Translations under genes and position numbers: made by a program
Notes under the pieces: generated by a model
What the model saw: the letters and a program-made list of their open reading frames with translations, nothing else
What the model was told of the DNA's origin: nothing
Database searches by the model: none
Assembly: GCA_938003855.1 (NCBI GenBank)
Contig: CALKXD010000039.1
Span: forward strand, 1-34,225
Direction of reading: 5' to 3'
DNA from: an uncultured Granulosicoccaceae bacterium
GTDB taxonomy: Bacteria; Pseudomonadota; Gammaproteobacteria; Granulosicoccales; Granulosicoccaceae
DNA length: 34,225 bases
Shown here: piece after piece, positions 25,403-34,208 of the stretch
Layout of the letters: every line of letters begins with the position of its first letter
How positions within the stretch are numbered: position 1 is the stretch's first letter

Positions 25403-26495
25403 ACGCAGAGCGAATGTCACCCACTGGACCAGCTTGCGATCCATCGGCATTGCCCTGATCATCACCATGCTGGTGTCGGTTCTGGTGCTGTTTATCATGA
25501 GCGATCAGCCCGCACAGGCGATCTGGCAGATGCTGACGTTCCCGTGGCAGGGCCGACGCATGGAAGTGCAACTGGGTCTGGTGCTGCAGCAGACCGCCTA
25601 TCTTGCCACTATCGCTATCGGCCTGTCGGTGGGGTTTCGCGCCAATGTCTGGAATATCGGTGCCGAGGGTCAGTTTGCACTCGGCTCTATTGGTGCCTAC
25701 ACCGGGTATCTGCTTCTAGGCAGTCCGGAAACCCTGTGGGCACTGCCGGCTATATTGGCGGCCGGCATGATCGGTGGTTGCCTGTGGGCGCTTATTCCGG
25801 CAGCACTGCGGGTTACCTGCAACACCAATGAACTACTAACCTCACTGATGCTTGTCTATATTGGCGGGCACCTGTTGACTTACCTGTGCATCGGGCCCTG
25901 GAAAGGTGACCCGAAAGCCGGTCAGGCAGAAACCTACCCACTGCCTGACAGCCTTCGACCAGCCACACTGATTTCGGGCACCGAGCTACACGCCGGCCTG
26001 TTCATTCTGTTGGTCGCGTTTATCATTCTGGCAGCGATACTATTGTTTACTCTGCTCGGCTATCGGCTGCGAGTTGCACAACACACTCCACGCGCGGAAC
26101 GCTTTGCCGGTTTTTCTCCCAACAACACCGTCTGGATGTCATTTGCAATTTCAGGCGCAATGGCCGGTCTCGCCGGTGCAGTCTATATGACGGCAGAAAC
26201 CGGCAAGCTCATACAGGCGGAAAACTATCTGGAGAATTTTGGCTTTGCCGCCATTGTGATTGCCTTTCTTGGCCGGCTCAACCCGATCGGCATCCTGCTT
26301 GCCGCATTTATGATTTCCTATGTCAACGTCGGAGCGTCCTATATACAAGCGGCTCTGCGCGTCGACGACTCCGTGGCCGACCTCATCGAAGTCGCCGCGC
26401 TATTTTCTTTTCTAGGCACCGCGACACTCGACCAGTACCAGTTAAAATTCACCCGTACCCTGCGCAAGTCACGTGGCCCGGAGGTCTTGTCATGA
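25389..26495 (+). CDS. ABC transporter permease (BPD_transp_2 family)
   Basis: A 368-residue inner-membrane permease with about 8-10 hydrophobic helices. The family landmark W-N-I-G-A-E-G-Q-F-A-L-G-S is near 88-100, and a second typical block S-G-A-M-A-G-L-A-G-A-V-Y-M lies near 255-267. It forms the translocation channel together with the next permease. The ATG lies 14 bp inside the ATPase gene with GAGG upstream, and its stop overlaps the next start (ATGA), so translation is coupled through the operon. Family members import nucleosides, purines or related compounds. Confidence 0.9.
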   Translation: MITLERRANVTHWTSLRSIGIALIITMLVSVLVLFIMSDQPAQAIWQMLTFPWQGRRMEVQLGLVLQQTAYLATIAIGLSVGFRANVWNIGAEGQFALGSIGAYTGYLLLGSPETLWALPAILAAGMIGGCLWALIPAALRVTCNTNELLTSLMLVYIGGHLLTYLCIGPWKGDPKAGQAETYPLPDSLRPATLISGTELHAGLFILLVAFIILAAILLFTLLGYRLRVAQHTPRAERFAGFSPNNTVWMSFAISGAMAGLAGAVYMTAETGKLIQAENYLENFGFAAIVIAFLGRLNPIGILLAAFMISYVNVGASYIQAALRVDDSVADLIEVAALFSFLGTATLDQYQLKFTRTLRKSRGPEVLS

Positions 26496-27469
26496 GCGTT
26501 GATTCTATTTTTCTATTAAAGCTGCTGACCGCTGCTATTTTACTGGCAACTCCGCTGTTGCTGGCAGCACTCGGTGAACTGGTGGTGGAGAAATCGGGCG
26601 TGCTCAACCTTGGTGTCGAAGGCATGATGCTGATCGGTGCTCTATTCGGCTATATCGCCGCTTACAATCTGCAGACCATCACCTGCCTTGAAGAGCTGGT
26701 ACCGGGGTTCTGCCAAAAGGAAGAGCGCGTCTTTACGTTTGCCGACTACATCATCGCGTTACTGGCGGCAGCGACCGCCGGGGCACTGCTGGCAGCCGTG
26801 TTTGGCTTTCTTACCCAGGGACTGCGTGCAAACCACGTGGCGGTCGGGCTGGGCTTAAGTATTTTGGGCGCTGGTCTCAGCAACTCGCTGGGCAGTAACT
26901 TTTTCGGGGTTAACTACACGTCTGTGCAAGTGGCAGATCACCCGGAAGTATTCGGCAAAGACGCACTGGTCTGGTTTAGCCTGGCCGCCGTTCCCACCAT
27001 CTGGTACGTGCTGCAACGTACCCGTCTGGGCCTGGTGATTCGCGCGGTCGGGGAAAATCACGACAGCGCCTATGCGCTCGGTTATCGCGTGTCGCGAATT
27101 CGATTTTATTGCATACTGTTTGGCGGAGCCATGGCCGGGCTGGCAGGCGCGTTTATCGTGCTTGTCCATGTCGACTGGAAAGAAGGCGTTACCGTAGGCA
27201 AAGGCTGGCTGGCACTGGCATTGATTCTATTTGGTACCTGGAGACCGATGCGGGTACTCTGCGGGGCTTACATTTTCGGATTGCTGTGGGCGTCAGAGCT
27301 CAGGCTCGACAACCTCTTTCCGGCCTGGCAACTGGAGTGGAAAACACTCCTGACTACCGCCCCTTACCTGCTCACTATTATCGTTCTGGTCCTGATCTCC
27401 CGGAATCCCCGCATGATTCGCCAGAACGCCCCCGCTTCACTGGGAAAACCTTTTAATCCACCATCCTGA
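26492..27469 (+). CDS. ABC transporter permease (BPD_transp_2 family), second subunit
   Basis: The partner permease, 325 residues and highly hydrophobic. It has the family motif L-N-L-G-V-E-G-M-M-L-I-G-A near 37-49 and a G-G-A-M-A-G-L-A-G-A block near 210-219. It begins in a 4-bp ATGA overlap with the first permease and has GGAGG at good distance. The two permeases share these motifs but are otherwise diverged, as expected for a heterodimeric channel. The binding-protein gene follows 30 bp downstream. Confidence 0.9.
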   Translation: MSVDSIFLLKLLTAAILLATPLLLAALGELVVEKSGVLNLGVEGMMLIGALFGYIAAYNLQTITCLEELVPGFCQKEERVFTFADYIIALLAAATAGALLAAVFGFLTQGLRANHVAVGLGLSILGAGLSNSLGSNFFGVNYTSVQVADHPEVFGKDALVWFSLAAVPTIWYVLQRTRLGLVIRAVGENHDSAYALGYRVSRIRFYCILFGGAMAGLAGAFIVLVHVDWKEGVTVGKGWLALALILFGTWRPMRVLCGAYIFGLLWASELRLDNLFPAWQLEWKTLLTTAPYLLTIIVLVLISRNPRMIRQNAPASLGKPFNPPS

Positions 27470-27499
27470 ACGCACAGGATTCATTGAGAACCGCGAACT

Positions 27500-28597
27500 A
27501 TGAAAAAACTTCTATTAACCGCAGCCGCCACACTCCTGATTGGCGGTCTTGCCCATGCTGATAAAACCAAAGTCGGGTTTATCTATGTCGGGCCGATTGG
27601 TGATCTGGGCTGGACCTACCGTCACGATATCGGCCGACTGGCAATCGAAAAAGAATTTGGCGACCAGGTAGAAACCACCTATATAGAAAACGTCCCTGAA
27701 GGCGCTGAAGCGGTAAAGCAGATTACCCAACTGGCAGAAACCGGCCACGATATCATCTTTACCACCTCATTCGGTTTCATGGATCCAACCAATCAGGTCG
27801 CCAAACAATACCCCGACGTAAAATTCGAACACGCAACCGGCTTCAAGCGTGAGTCAGACAATGTGTCTACCTTCTCTGCACGCTTCTATGAAGGTCGCGT
27901 TGTTCAGGGCTTGCTGGCCGCAAAGATGACAAAGACCAACAAGATCGGGTACATCGCATCATTCCCTATCCCTGAAGTGGTCAGAGGAATCAACGCGTTT
28001 CAACTGGAACTGGCCAAACACAACCCGGACGCCAAGGTTGACGTGAAATGGGTGTTCACCTGGTTCGACCCCGCCAAGGAAGCCGAAGCCGCACAAGCAT
28101 TCATTGATGCCGGTGCCGACATCATCGTCCAGCACACCGATAGCCCGGCCGCTATGAGCATTGCCGAGAAAAACCCGGGCGTCTATGCATTTGGTCAGGC
28201 GTCGAATATGTCGCGCTTCGGTGCCACCAGCCACCTGGTTTCTATTGTTGATAACTGGGACAGCTACTACATCGATCGCGTTGCCGCTGCGATAGACGGC
28301 AGCTGGTCACAGACCGACACCTGGTGGGGCCTGTCGAAAGATGGTCAGGGCAACGGTGTTGGCATGGTTGAGATGGCGTCATATGGCAATATGCCGGAAG
28401 AACTGATCGCCGAAGCAGTAGCTCTGCAAGAGAGCCTGCGATCCGGTGAACGCCATTCATTCCCCTGCCCTGTCTATAAGCAGGATGGTGAGTTAGCAGA
28501 AGACTGTGCTGGTGACGGCAAGCAACTGGCCGACTTCCCGACTCTGGTCTCAATGGACTGGTATGTCCAGGGTATAGAGGGCTCTTTGCCAAAGTAG
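27500..28597 (+). CDS. BMP/PnrA-family ABC transporter substrate-binding protein
   Basis: A 365-residue periplasmic binding protein of the basic-membrane-protein (Bmp/PnrA) family, whose studied members bind nucleosides. A classical signal peptide (M-K-K-L, hydrophobic core, cleavage after A-H-A near residue 20) precedes the mature start. The family start V-G-F-I-Y-V-G-P-I-G-D-L-G-W-T follows, and later F-T-T-S-F-G-F-M-D and I-V-Q-H-T-D-S. Two cysteines near the C-terminus (in F-P-C-P and E-D-C-A) could form a disulfide. It is last in the transporter operon and is followed by a strong terminator. The ligand is not defined; a purine or nucleoside is the default guess. Confidence 0.9.
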   Translation: MKKLLLTAAATLLIGGLAHADKTKVGFIYVGPIGDLGWTYRHDIGRLAIEKEFGDQVETTYIENVPEGAEAVKQITQLAETGHDIIFTTSFGFMDPTNQVAKQYPDVKFEHATGFKRESDNVSTFSARFYEGRVVQGLLAAKMTKTNKIGYIASFPIPEVVRGINAFQLELAKHNPDAKVDVKWVFTWFDPAKEAEAAQAFIDAGADIIVQHTDSPAAMSIAEKNPGVYAFGQASNMSRFGATSHLVSIVDNWDSYYIDRVAAAIDGSWSQTDTWWGLSKDGQGNGVGMVEMASYGNMPEELIAEAVALQESLRSGERHSFPCPVYKQDGELAEDCAGDGKQLADFPTLVSMDWYVQGIEGSLPK

Positions 28598-28618
28598 GCA
28601 AGCCGCTCACGCAGAGAC

Positions 28619-28649
28619 AGATGGCACCACAGCGGTGGTGCCATCTTTC
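28619..28649 (+). terminator. Intrinsic terminator of the BMP transporter operon
   Basis: A 12-bp perfect stem, AGATGGCACCAC (28619-28630) with GTGGTGCCATCT (28635-28646), encloses the loop AGCG and is followed by a short T-run (TTT). It lies 22 bp after the binding-protein stop codon. Confidence 0.85.
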
Positions 28650-28970
28650 AGTATATCGTCGTATTATTCCCTCTTTGATCCCGGCGTTCTGTTGCAGGCA
28701 AATGTGCAGCAATCAATGCGGATCTATAACCAAAGATCGTCAGGCACACGCCCGCCGACCTGCGGCGCAACAACAACCCACTGAGAAGTACACCGATGCA
28801 GCCGCCGCGATGCTCGCCTTGATCCACACCGGCGGGTGCTCGTCTGTGAGTCGCCGAAGTACGATGTCGCACAACCGACCTCTCCTGTAAACCGCCATGC
28901 CAATCTGCTATTTTGCTACGCATCGATAGACGATTTTGCACACTGGGTCGTTCAATGAGGAGGATTTAAA
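28650..28970. other. Intergenic stretch before the GFA gene
   Basis: Short frames exist on both strands (up to 97 codons at 28648-28941 minus and 89 at 28621-28890 plus) but have low complexity and no family resemblance. They share the same DNA, so neither is called. The last 15 bp hold the strong AGGAGG ribosome site of the GFA-family gene. Confidence 0.4.
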
Positions 28971-29378
28971 ATGACTGGTAATACGCAAATGCAGGGTGGT
29001 TGTCTATGCGGTGCAATACGCTATCAGCTAAGTGCCGCTCCATTTGCAGCCGACTACTGCCATTGTAGAAAATGTCAGAAGAGCTGCGGTGCACCGGTGG
29101 CAAGCTGGATGGACTTTAAAACGACACAAGTGAGCTGGATAAGTGGTGCCGTAACTGAGTTCGCGTCGTCGGAGAATGCCAGACGCGGTTTTTGCAGCAC
29201 TTGCGGGTCGACGTTAAGCTACCGTGACGTGGGCCACCCCGAATACATGACGCTTGCAATCGCCTCGCTGGACAACCCGGACGCCGTCGCACCGACGTAC
29301 CATATTCATACCGACAGCCAGATGAAGTGGCTGTCTATCACCGACAAATGCCAGCGCTACCCGCAGGGCCAGAGCTAA
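28971..29378 (+). CDS. GFA/CENP-V family zinc-binding protein
   Basis: A 135-residue GFA-fold protein. The zinc cysteines are visible: C-L-C-G at 11-14, C-H-C-R-K-C at 30-35 and C-S-T-C-G in the second half. The family was named after a glutathione-dependent formaldehyde-activating enzyme. Many members have no demonstrated activity, and binding of glutathione adducts is only a possibility here. AGGAGG precedes the ATG at ideal spacing. It stands alone between two terminator-like structures. Confidence 0.9.
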   Translation: MTGNTQMQGGCLCGAIRYQLSAAPFAADYCHCRKCQKSCGAPVASWMDFKTTQVSWISGAVTEFASSENARRGFCSTCGSTLSYRDVGHPEYMTLAIASLDNPDAVAPTYHIHTDSQMKWLSITDKCQRYPQGQS

Positions 29379-29434
29379 ACATTGATCAGGCTTTCTTGTA
29401 AAAGGTAACTCTGGAAAACTGACCAACCGGCCAG

Positions 29435-29454
29435 CCCTCCCTGAAGCGGGAGGG
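29435..29454. terminator. Stem-loop between convergent GFA and OmpA-coil genes
   Basis: CCCTCCC (29435-29441) and GGGAGGG (29448-29454) pair around TGAAGC, 57 bp past the GFA stop and 69 bp past the convergent gene's stop. It lacks a strong T-run. It closely resembles the hairpin at 6173-6201. Confidence 0.5.
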
Positions 29455-29522
29455 ATTAGTTTGAGGTTGCAAGTTCATTCATCAGGGCGTTGCGTATTGC
29501 AACACCCGGTGATTGATAAGCG

Positions 29523-32500
29523 CTAGGGCTGTGGGCGCATTATCAGAGAGACACGTCTGTTTTTCTCACGCCCTTCCCGTGTTTCGTTGGAGTCAACCGG
29601 TCGGGTAGCACCAAAGCCTCGCGCTGATAACCGCTCTTCGGCAATGCCACTTTCGTTCTGCAGAAAGCGCACGGCCGCAGCGGCCCTGGCAACCGACAAC
29701 TCCCAGTTCGACGGATAGATTTTGGCAAGCTCCGGCCCGATCGATTGTCCGTCAGTATGACCTTCGACATCGACGCGCCAGTCAGGGTGCTCCCCCAGAA
29801 TAGCACCCACTTCGGCCAGCAGTTCCCCACCTGCATTACTGAGGGTGGCGCTACCAACCCGATAGAGGTCACCGGAGCCAAGCGTTATCGCGATAGCGCG
29901 CTGGTCGTCAATCGCATCAATCTTGACATTGCCACGACCACGCTCGGCAAGCTTGCCGGCGATATCATCCTGCACAGCCAATGTTACATCGCGTTGTGCC
30001 TGTACAGCGGCTTCAGCGTCGGCCAATTGTTGCTGCAGTTGCTGCTCACGACCACCCAGTACATCAAGCTCATTGCTGACCTCACTGAACTTTGACTGCA
30101 ATGTCTGAAGGTCACCATTTGACGCAGCTAATTTTTGCTGCAGTGCCTGCTCCATCTCTGCGGCGGTCTGTATCTCAGCCTCGAGCGACGCGACACGATC
30201 CTGGGTCTCCTGCAACCAGCTTTGCGCATCGGCAAGCTCACTGCGGCTGGTGGCCAGTTTGCCGTCAAGCGCCTGCACACTTGCTTGCGCCGCTTCGCCC
30301 TGCTCGGCCAATTGCGTCTTTTCAGCCTTCAGCGCATCGAGCTCCTGCGTGAGTTGACTTACCGTGCTTTTTTCGGCGTCGACTTCGCCCTGCAGAGTAC
30401 CCACTTTCGATTGTAGATCAGCAATTGCAGTTACCGCCGCCGCCTTGGCACCTTGCAGCTGTTCTATATCCAGAGCATTGGCATTCAGTTTTTCAAGCGC
30501 TGAATCTCGCTCTTGCTCGGTATCAGATACCGCCGCCAGCATCTGCTGCTGCTCATCACGCATGCCGTCAACCGCTGCGGTAGTAGCGGCAAGCTCTTCT
30601 TCGAGTGCGTTCACCTGCGATTGCAGCTCGGCTGAACGGCCGGTGAGATCATCACGTTCAGTGGCTATAGAAGTTAGCTGCTCCTGCATTTGCACCAGCG
30701 ACGTATCCAGTACACCCACACGTGATGCAGACTCATTCATGCTCTGCTGAGACGCAGCAAGCTCGCCATCCAGAGAGGTAATGCGCCCGTCCTGCTCAAC
30801 GATACGTTGCCCCAACCCGTCATTCTCGGTTACAAGCTCGGCGACCCGGGATTGCAAAGCGTCGCGCTGACTGGTGAGGCCGGTGATTTCATTCTGCAGC
30901 GTTTCATTGGCACCACGCACGTCCTCATACTCAGCGGTCAGTGCGGTCATTCTCTCGCCTTCCAGAGCGATGTTGCTCTCAGCTTCGCCAACCGCGGCTA
31001 CCGAGGCGGACAGCTCGTCGTTAAGTGTCTCTATATTCTGCTGTAACGCCAGTGCATCAGCGCGCGCCTGTTCGTTAGCGATCTCCAGAGTGTTAACCTC
31101 ACCTCGAAGTCCCTCGATGGTTGTGGTGAGTTCGACCACTTCCGCTTCTTTTTCCGAAAGCTGACTCAGTGCCTGGTCTTTAGATCCGGTCAGCAAGCCC
31201 AGCTGCTGTTGAAAACCACTGGATACCGAACTCAGCTTATTGATCTCCTGACTGTGTTCATCAGTTTGCAGAGCAAGCTTTTGCTGCAGATCGGTGACAG
31301 AACCTTCGAGCATGCCAACCTGCTCTGTTACCTGATCGCGTTCAGCCAGCGCTCCGGTGAGATCGGCCTGTACGGATTCAAGCTCCGCTCTGGCGGCAGT
31401 GAGGTCTGCCTGGGTGGAGTCGAGTTCGGCTTTCACATCGACCAGCTGCAACTGAGCAGTTTCAAGCTCAGCCTGTGAGGCCGTCAGGGCTGAACGGGCT
31501 TCATCGGAACTTGCATTCGCGGCTGTTATTTCCGCCTGGGCGTTCTCAATCCCGGTATTCGCTTCAACCAATGCAGACTGCGAAGATTCATAGTCGGTTT
31601 TTACCGCAGCCAACTCAGTCTGCGCAGCGGTAAGTTCTGCCGAAACCAGATCTAGCTTACTCTGCACTGCTCCCAGCTCGGCCTGCGTATTCTCGATGCC
31701 GGTATTCGCCGCCATGAGTTCAGACTGCGATGCCTCAAAGTCAGTCCTGACAGTGGCCGCTTCAGTTTTTGTCGCTACGAGTTCTGCCGAAACCGAGTCG
31801 AGCTCACCCTGCACCGATCCGAGTTCTGCCTGCACAACACTCAGCTCTTCGCGCACAGACACAAGTTCTGTCGATACTTCTGACGGGGTATCCGCCGCGA
31901 CGCTTGCCTGCAACGTTGCAAGCTCGCCTTTCAGGCGCTCGATTTCCTGAATTGAACGATTGCGCTCATCATCCGCGTCATTCAGCTGCGCTTGCAACAG
32001 ACCATTGGTTTCGGTGAACGATTCCTGCTCGGTGGTCATCGACGCGATCATCGCCTGCAAAGCCGCAGAATCTTGCGCATTGCCTTTGGCAGCTTCAAGC
32101 TCCAGGTTGAGACCGTCGACCCTGGCGCTTAACTCTGCCGAACCGGCTTTCGATGCATCAAGTTGTTCTTGCAGACTGACCGCCAGTGTCTGCGCATTGC
32201 TGTAGTCGAGACGCGATTTTTCCAGCTCGGCTTGCAGCCCGGATGCCTCGGTCTGGGCAATTTCGCGGGACGCCCGACCACCACAATCCTTCAGCCCGCC
32301 GGTGACCAGGCCACCGACCAGCACGGCCGGCAGCGCAAAGCGAACCAACCAGGACATATCACTGCCGGTGTCAGCCGCAACCGCTTTCGACGCAGCAGAC
32401 TGGGCAGTGGTAGCTGCCACATTACGCGGCACGGTCACGCCTTCCGGAACACCGTCACCGAGGAACATCTGACCGATCCCATCTGGGTTATCTAGCACTG

Positions 32501-32933
32501 AACCCAGATTTATTTGTCTTTTCAACACTCCAAAAATGCCAGGTGTTACATACCCGAGCGCGTTGCCTGCCTGTTGCTCAGACACACCGGCCCGGGATGA
32601 CACACGCTCGACCATGCCGGTCTTGCTGGCAATGCCAACAACACTGCCCAGGCGAACCAGTCCATCGTCCAGTGCTTCTTCTACTTTGCGATTTTCAAAC
32701 GACACGGAAGGATCATCGACAACGGTGTCATCGCAGTAGCGGATCGCTTCGTATAGCGCTTCACGACCGGCTGCACCACCGGCCAATGCGCCAAAGCCAT
32801 CAAGCACTGCTGAAATAGACGTATCAATCAGAGCCTCCGTAGACTGCGAGGACTGCCCCAGCACCTCTCCGTAGTGGCGACCGGCACTTTCGCTCAACTG
32901 ATCCTTAACCGTCTTTTCTATATCTAATTTCAT
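29523..32933 (-). CDS. Giant DUF937-like, coiled-coil, OmpA-domain envelope protein
   Basis: A 1136-residue protein in four parts. Residues about 1-170 are a helical head rich in Gly/Ala with a DUF937/YidB-like look (G-A-L-A-G-G-A-A-G through L-G-S-V-L-D-N). A single transmembrane helix lies at about 194-213 (W-L-V-R-F-A-L-P-A-V-L-V-G-G). About 220-1000 is an almost unbroken coiled coil of Ala, Glu, Gln and Leu. The C-terminus (about 1020-1136) is an OmpA/MotB peptidoglycan-binding domain with V-E-G-H-T-D-G-Q-S and A-R-G-F-G-A-T-R-P. Topology is probably head in the cytoplasm and coil through the periplasm to the cell wall. The ATG at 32933 follows AAGAGGG and is preferred over the frame start at 32966. 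The role is unknown, presumably envelope tethering. Confidence 0.85.
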   Translation of the reverse strand: MKLDIEKTVKDQLSESAGRHYGEVLGQSSQSTEALIDTSISAVLDGFGALAGGAAGREALYEAIRYCDDTVVDDPSVSFENRKVEEALDDGLVRLGSVVGIASKTGMVERVSSRAGVSEQQAGNALGYVTPGIFGVLKRQINLGSVLDNPDGIGQMFLGDGVPEGVTVPRNVAATTAQSAASKAVAADTGSDMSWLVRFALPAVLVGGLVTGGLKDCGGRASREIAQTEASGLQAELEKSRLDYSNAQTLAVSLQEQLDASKAGSAELSARVDGLNLELEAAKGNAQDSAALQAMIASMTTEQESFTETNGLLQAQLNDADDERNRSIQEIERLKGELATLQASVAADTPSEVSTELVSVREELSVVQAELGSVQGELDSVSAELVATKTEAATVRTDFEASQSELMAANTGIENTQAELGAVQSKLDLVSAELTAAQTELAAVKTDYESSQSALVEANTGIENAQAEITAANASSDEARSALTASQAELETAQLQLVDVKAELDSTQADLTAARAELESVQADLTGALAERDQVTEQVGMLEGSVTDLQQKLALQTDEHSQEINKLSSVSSGFQQQLGLLTGSKDQALSQLSEKEAEVVELTTTIEGLRGEVNTLEIANEQARADALALQQNIETLNDELSASVAAVGEAESNIALEGERMTALTAEYEDVRGANETLQNEITGLTSQRDALQSRVAELVTENDGLGQRIVEQDGRITSLDGELAASQQSMNESASRVGVLDTSLVQMQEQLTSIATERDDLTGRSAELQSQVNALEEELAATTAAVDGMRDEQQQMLAAVSDTEQERDSALEKLNANALDIEQLQGAKAAAVTAIADLQSKVGTLQGEVDAEKSTVSQLTQELDALKAEKTQLAEQGEAAQASVQALDGKLATSRSELADAQSWLQETQDRVASLEAEIQTAAEMEQALQQKLAASNGDLQTLQSKFSEVSNELDVLGGREQQLQQQLADAEAAVQAQRDVTLAVQDDIAGKLAERGRGNVKIDAIDDQRAIAITLGSGDLYRVGSATLSNAGGELLAEVGAILGEHPDWRVDVEGHTDGQSIGPELAKIYPSNWELSVARAAAAVRFLQNESGIAEERLSARGFGATRPVDSNETREGREKNRRVSLIMRPQP
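31534..31827 (-). repeat. 147-bp tandem duplication within the coiled-coil gene
   Basis: Two adjacent units, 31681-31827 and 31534-31680, encode 49-residue copies. Both contain L-D-x-V-S-A-E-L, then A-x-V-[RK]-T-D-[FY]-E-[AS]-S-Q-S and A-N-T-G-I-E-N-[TA]-Q-A-E. The unit is exactly seven heptads, so duplication keeps the coil in register. Shared bases such as CGGTATTCGC occur at the same offset. The copies have diverged at the DNA level, so the duplication is not recent. Confidence 0.85.
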
Positions 32934-32994
32934 ATTACCCTCTTGCAGGTGCCATGGCTTTGACACCTCTAACTCCGTTAATCCGCTCCTCTAG

Positions 32995-33029
32995 AGTATA
33001 AGCGCTATGTGGCACTGTGCACTGTGCCA
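32995..33029 (-). promoter_or_regulatory. Candidate promoter and palindromic operator of the OmpA-coil gene
   Basis: A 20-bp near-perfect palindrome at 33010-33029 (arms TGGCAC and GTGCCA, nine of ten positions paired) lies just upstream of TATACT on the minus strand (33000-32995), where a -35 would be expected. The ATG is about 62 bp further on. The rest of the gap to 33270 shows no gene. Confidence 0.4.
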
Positions 33030-33270
33030 GTTTCACGTCGCCACAATATTTGACGTAAACCGACGTTTACAGGGCATAACACGAGGTATCCGGCAGATAA
33101 CACAGAGAAAATGCTGACTTGATGACAATTGTTTGCAGGCACTCGAGCCGCCGTCGACCGGTATCCCGGTAGCCAGCCGACTTTGCTACCGACAGTACTT
33201 TTTAGACGGGGCGCGGTTTCAGTTCTGACCGACACTGCGCCAGAGCTGTCTGGCGGGTCGCGGCGAATGG

Positions 33271-34152
33271 TTACTGTGCGATAACTTCTTGTGCAAGTTT
33301 GGCAGTGGTAACCGGCTCTGATGCCTGCCCGACTATCTGGTCCAGGGTGAATCGATACGCACGTAATTTTTCCAGCAGCTGATCTATGGTTTCCGGTTGG
33401 GTTTCTTCTTCGACCGAGTAAGCCAGTGTTACCTCGCCATAGATATCGCATTGAGGCAACGTTCTAAACTGGAAGCGGTGATGATTATCAACCATCCATT
33501 CTTCAAAGGCGTGCAGCATTCTGCCACGCTTGATCGGACCATCATGCATTAACACTATTGAGCCGTCGTGACTGCGATCAAGCTTCTCGCGAATGTAGCC
33601 CTTGCTGGTGGTAAAGTCCCAGTCCCGTGTGTCTATAGTCCACTTGACAGGAATCAACCCCAGCTCATTGGCTATAGAGTTTACCCGCGCGTCCGTCAAA
33701 CCAAATGGCGGTCTAAAGCAGGTCAGTGGCGGGCCACCCGCACGGGTCACCGCAACATTTGCAGCGTTTAGCTCGTAGAAAATTTCAGCGCGGGACACCT
33801 CGGTAAGCCGGGCGTGGCTGTCGGTGTGATTTCCCAGTGAATGACCAGCATATAGAATCGCGGCTATTTTATCGGGACTGATCCGGGTTCTCTGACCCGT
33901 GACAAAAAAAGTGGCCTTGGCATCATAGCGATCAAGTACCTGCAATAAGTCTTGTGTAACCCTGTCGGCAGACGGGCCATCATCGAATGTCAGGTACAAC
34001 ACCGGTCGGCTGTCAATCGACTCGGCGGACAACGGTGTTATTCCTGCGACACTGAGGAAACCGACAATCGGTAAGGCACTTAATACGCGGCGTAAAAGTA
34101 GTAACAAATCACGATCTCTTCGTCTGTAATACGCGACGATAGCGGTGGGCAA
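33271..34152 (-). CDS. Polysaccharide deacetylase (NodB-fold), secreted
   Basis: A carbohydrate esterase family 4 protein with all five motifs: T-F-D-D-G-P (D57, D58), H-T-D-S-H (H109, H113 as metal ligands), R-P-P-F-G (147-151), D-T-R-D-W-D (174-179) and I-V-L-M-H-D-G (H203). It should remove N-acetyl groups from a glycan such as peptidoglycan or an extracellular polysaccharide. A basic, hydrophobic N-terminus (R-R-V-L-S-A-L-P-I-V-G-F-L through L-S-A) is a signal peptide. The frame opens with TTG at 34152; another TTG at 34107 would begin closer to the signal peptide, and neither has a clear ribosome site. A C-terminal extension of about 60 residues follows the domain. The gene lies 337 bp upstream of the OmpA-coil gene on the same strand. 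Confidence 0.87.
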   Translation of the reverse strand: MPTAIVAYYRRRDRDLLLLLRRVLSALPIVGFLSVAGITPLSAESIDSRPVLYLTFDDGPSADRVTQDLLQVLDRYDAKATFFVTGQRTRISPDKIAAILYAGHSLGNHTDSHARLTEVSRAEIFYELNAANVAVTRAGGPPLTCFRPPFGLTDARVNSIANELGLIPVKWTIDTRDWDFTTSKGYIREKLDRSHDGSIVLMHDGPIKRGRMLHAFEEWMVDNHHRFQFRTLPQCDIYGEVTLAYSVEEETQPETIDQLLEKLRAYRFTLDQIVGQASEPVTTAKLAQEVIAQ

Positions 34153-34185
34153 CAGAGGTACAGACTGGCGAAAGGCTGCTTCGTT

Positions 34186-34208
34186 AGGAGTATTCTACCC
34201 ATACTCCT
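34186..34208. promoter_or_regulatory. Inverted repeat upstream of the polysaccharide deacetylase
   Basis: AGGAGTAT (34186-34193) and ATACTCCT (34201-34208) are exact inverted copies around TCTACCC, 34 bp upstream of the first possible start. It could be a regulator site or a leader hairpin. An AT-rich stretch (34210-34225) that could hold a promoter continues off the window. Confidence 0.4.

Noticed and set aside
28242-28712. 156-codon minus-strand frame
   Set aside because: It is antisense to the binding-protein gene and spans its terminator. The translation resembles nothing.
30092-32205. Several long serine/alanine-rich plus-strand frames
   Set aside because: They are artefacts of the biased codons of the coiled-coil gene on the opposite strand.
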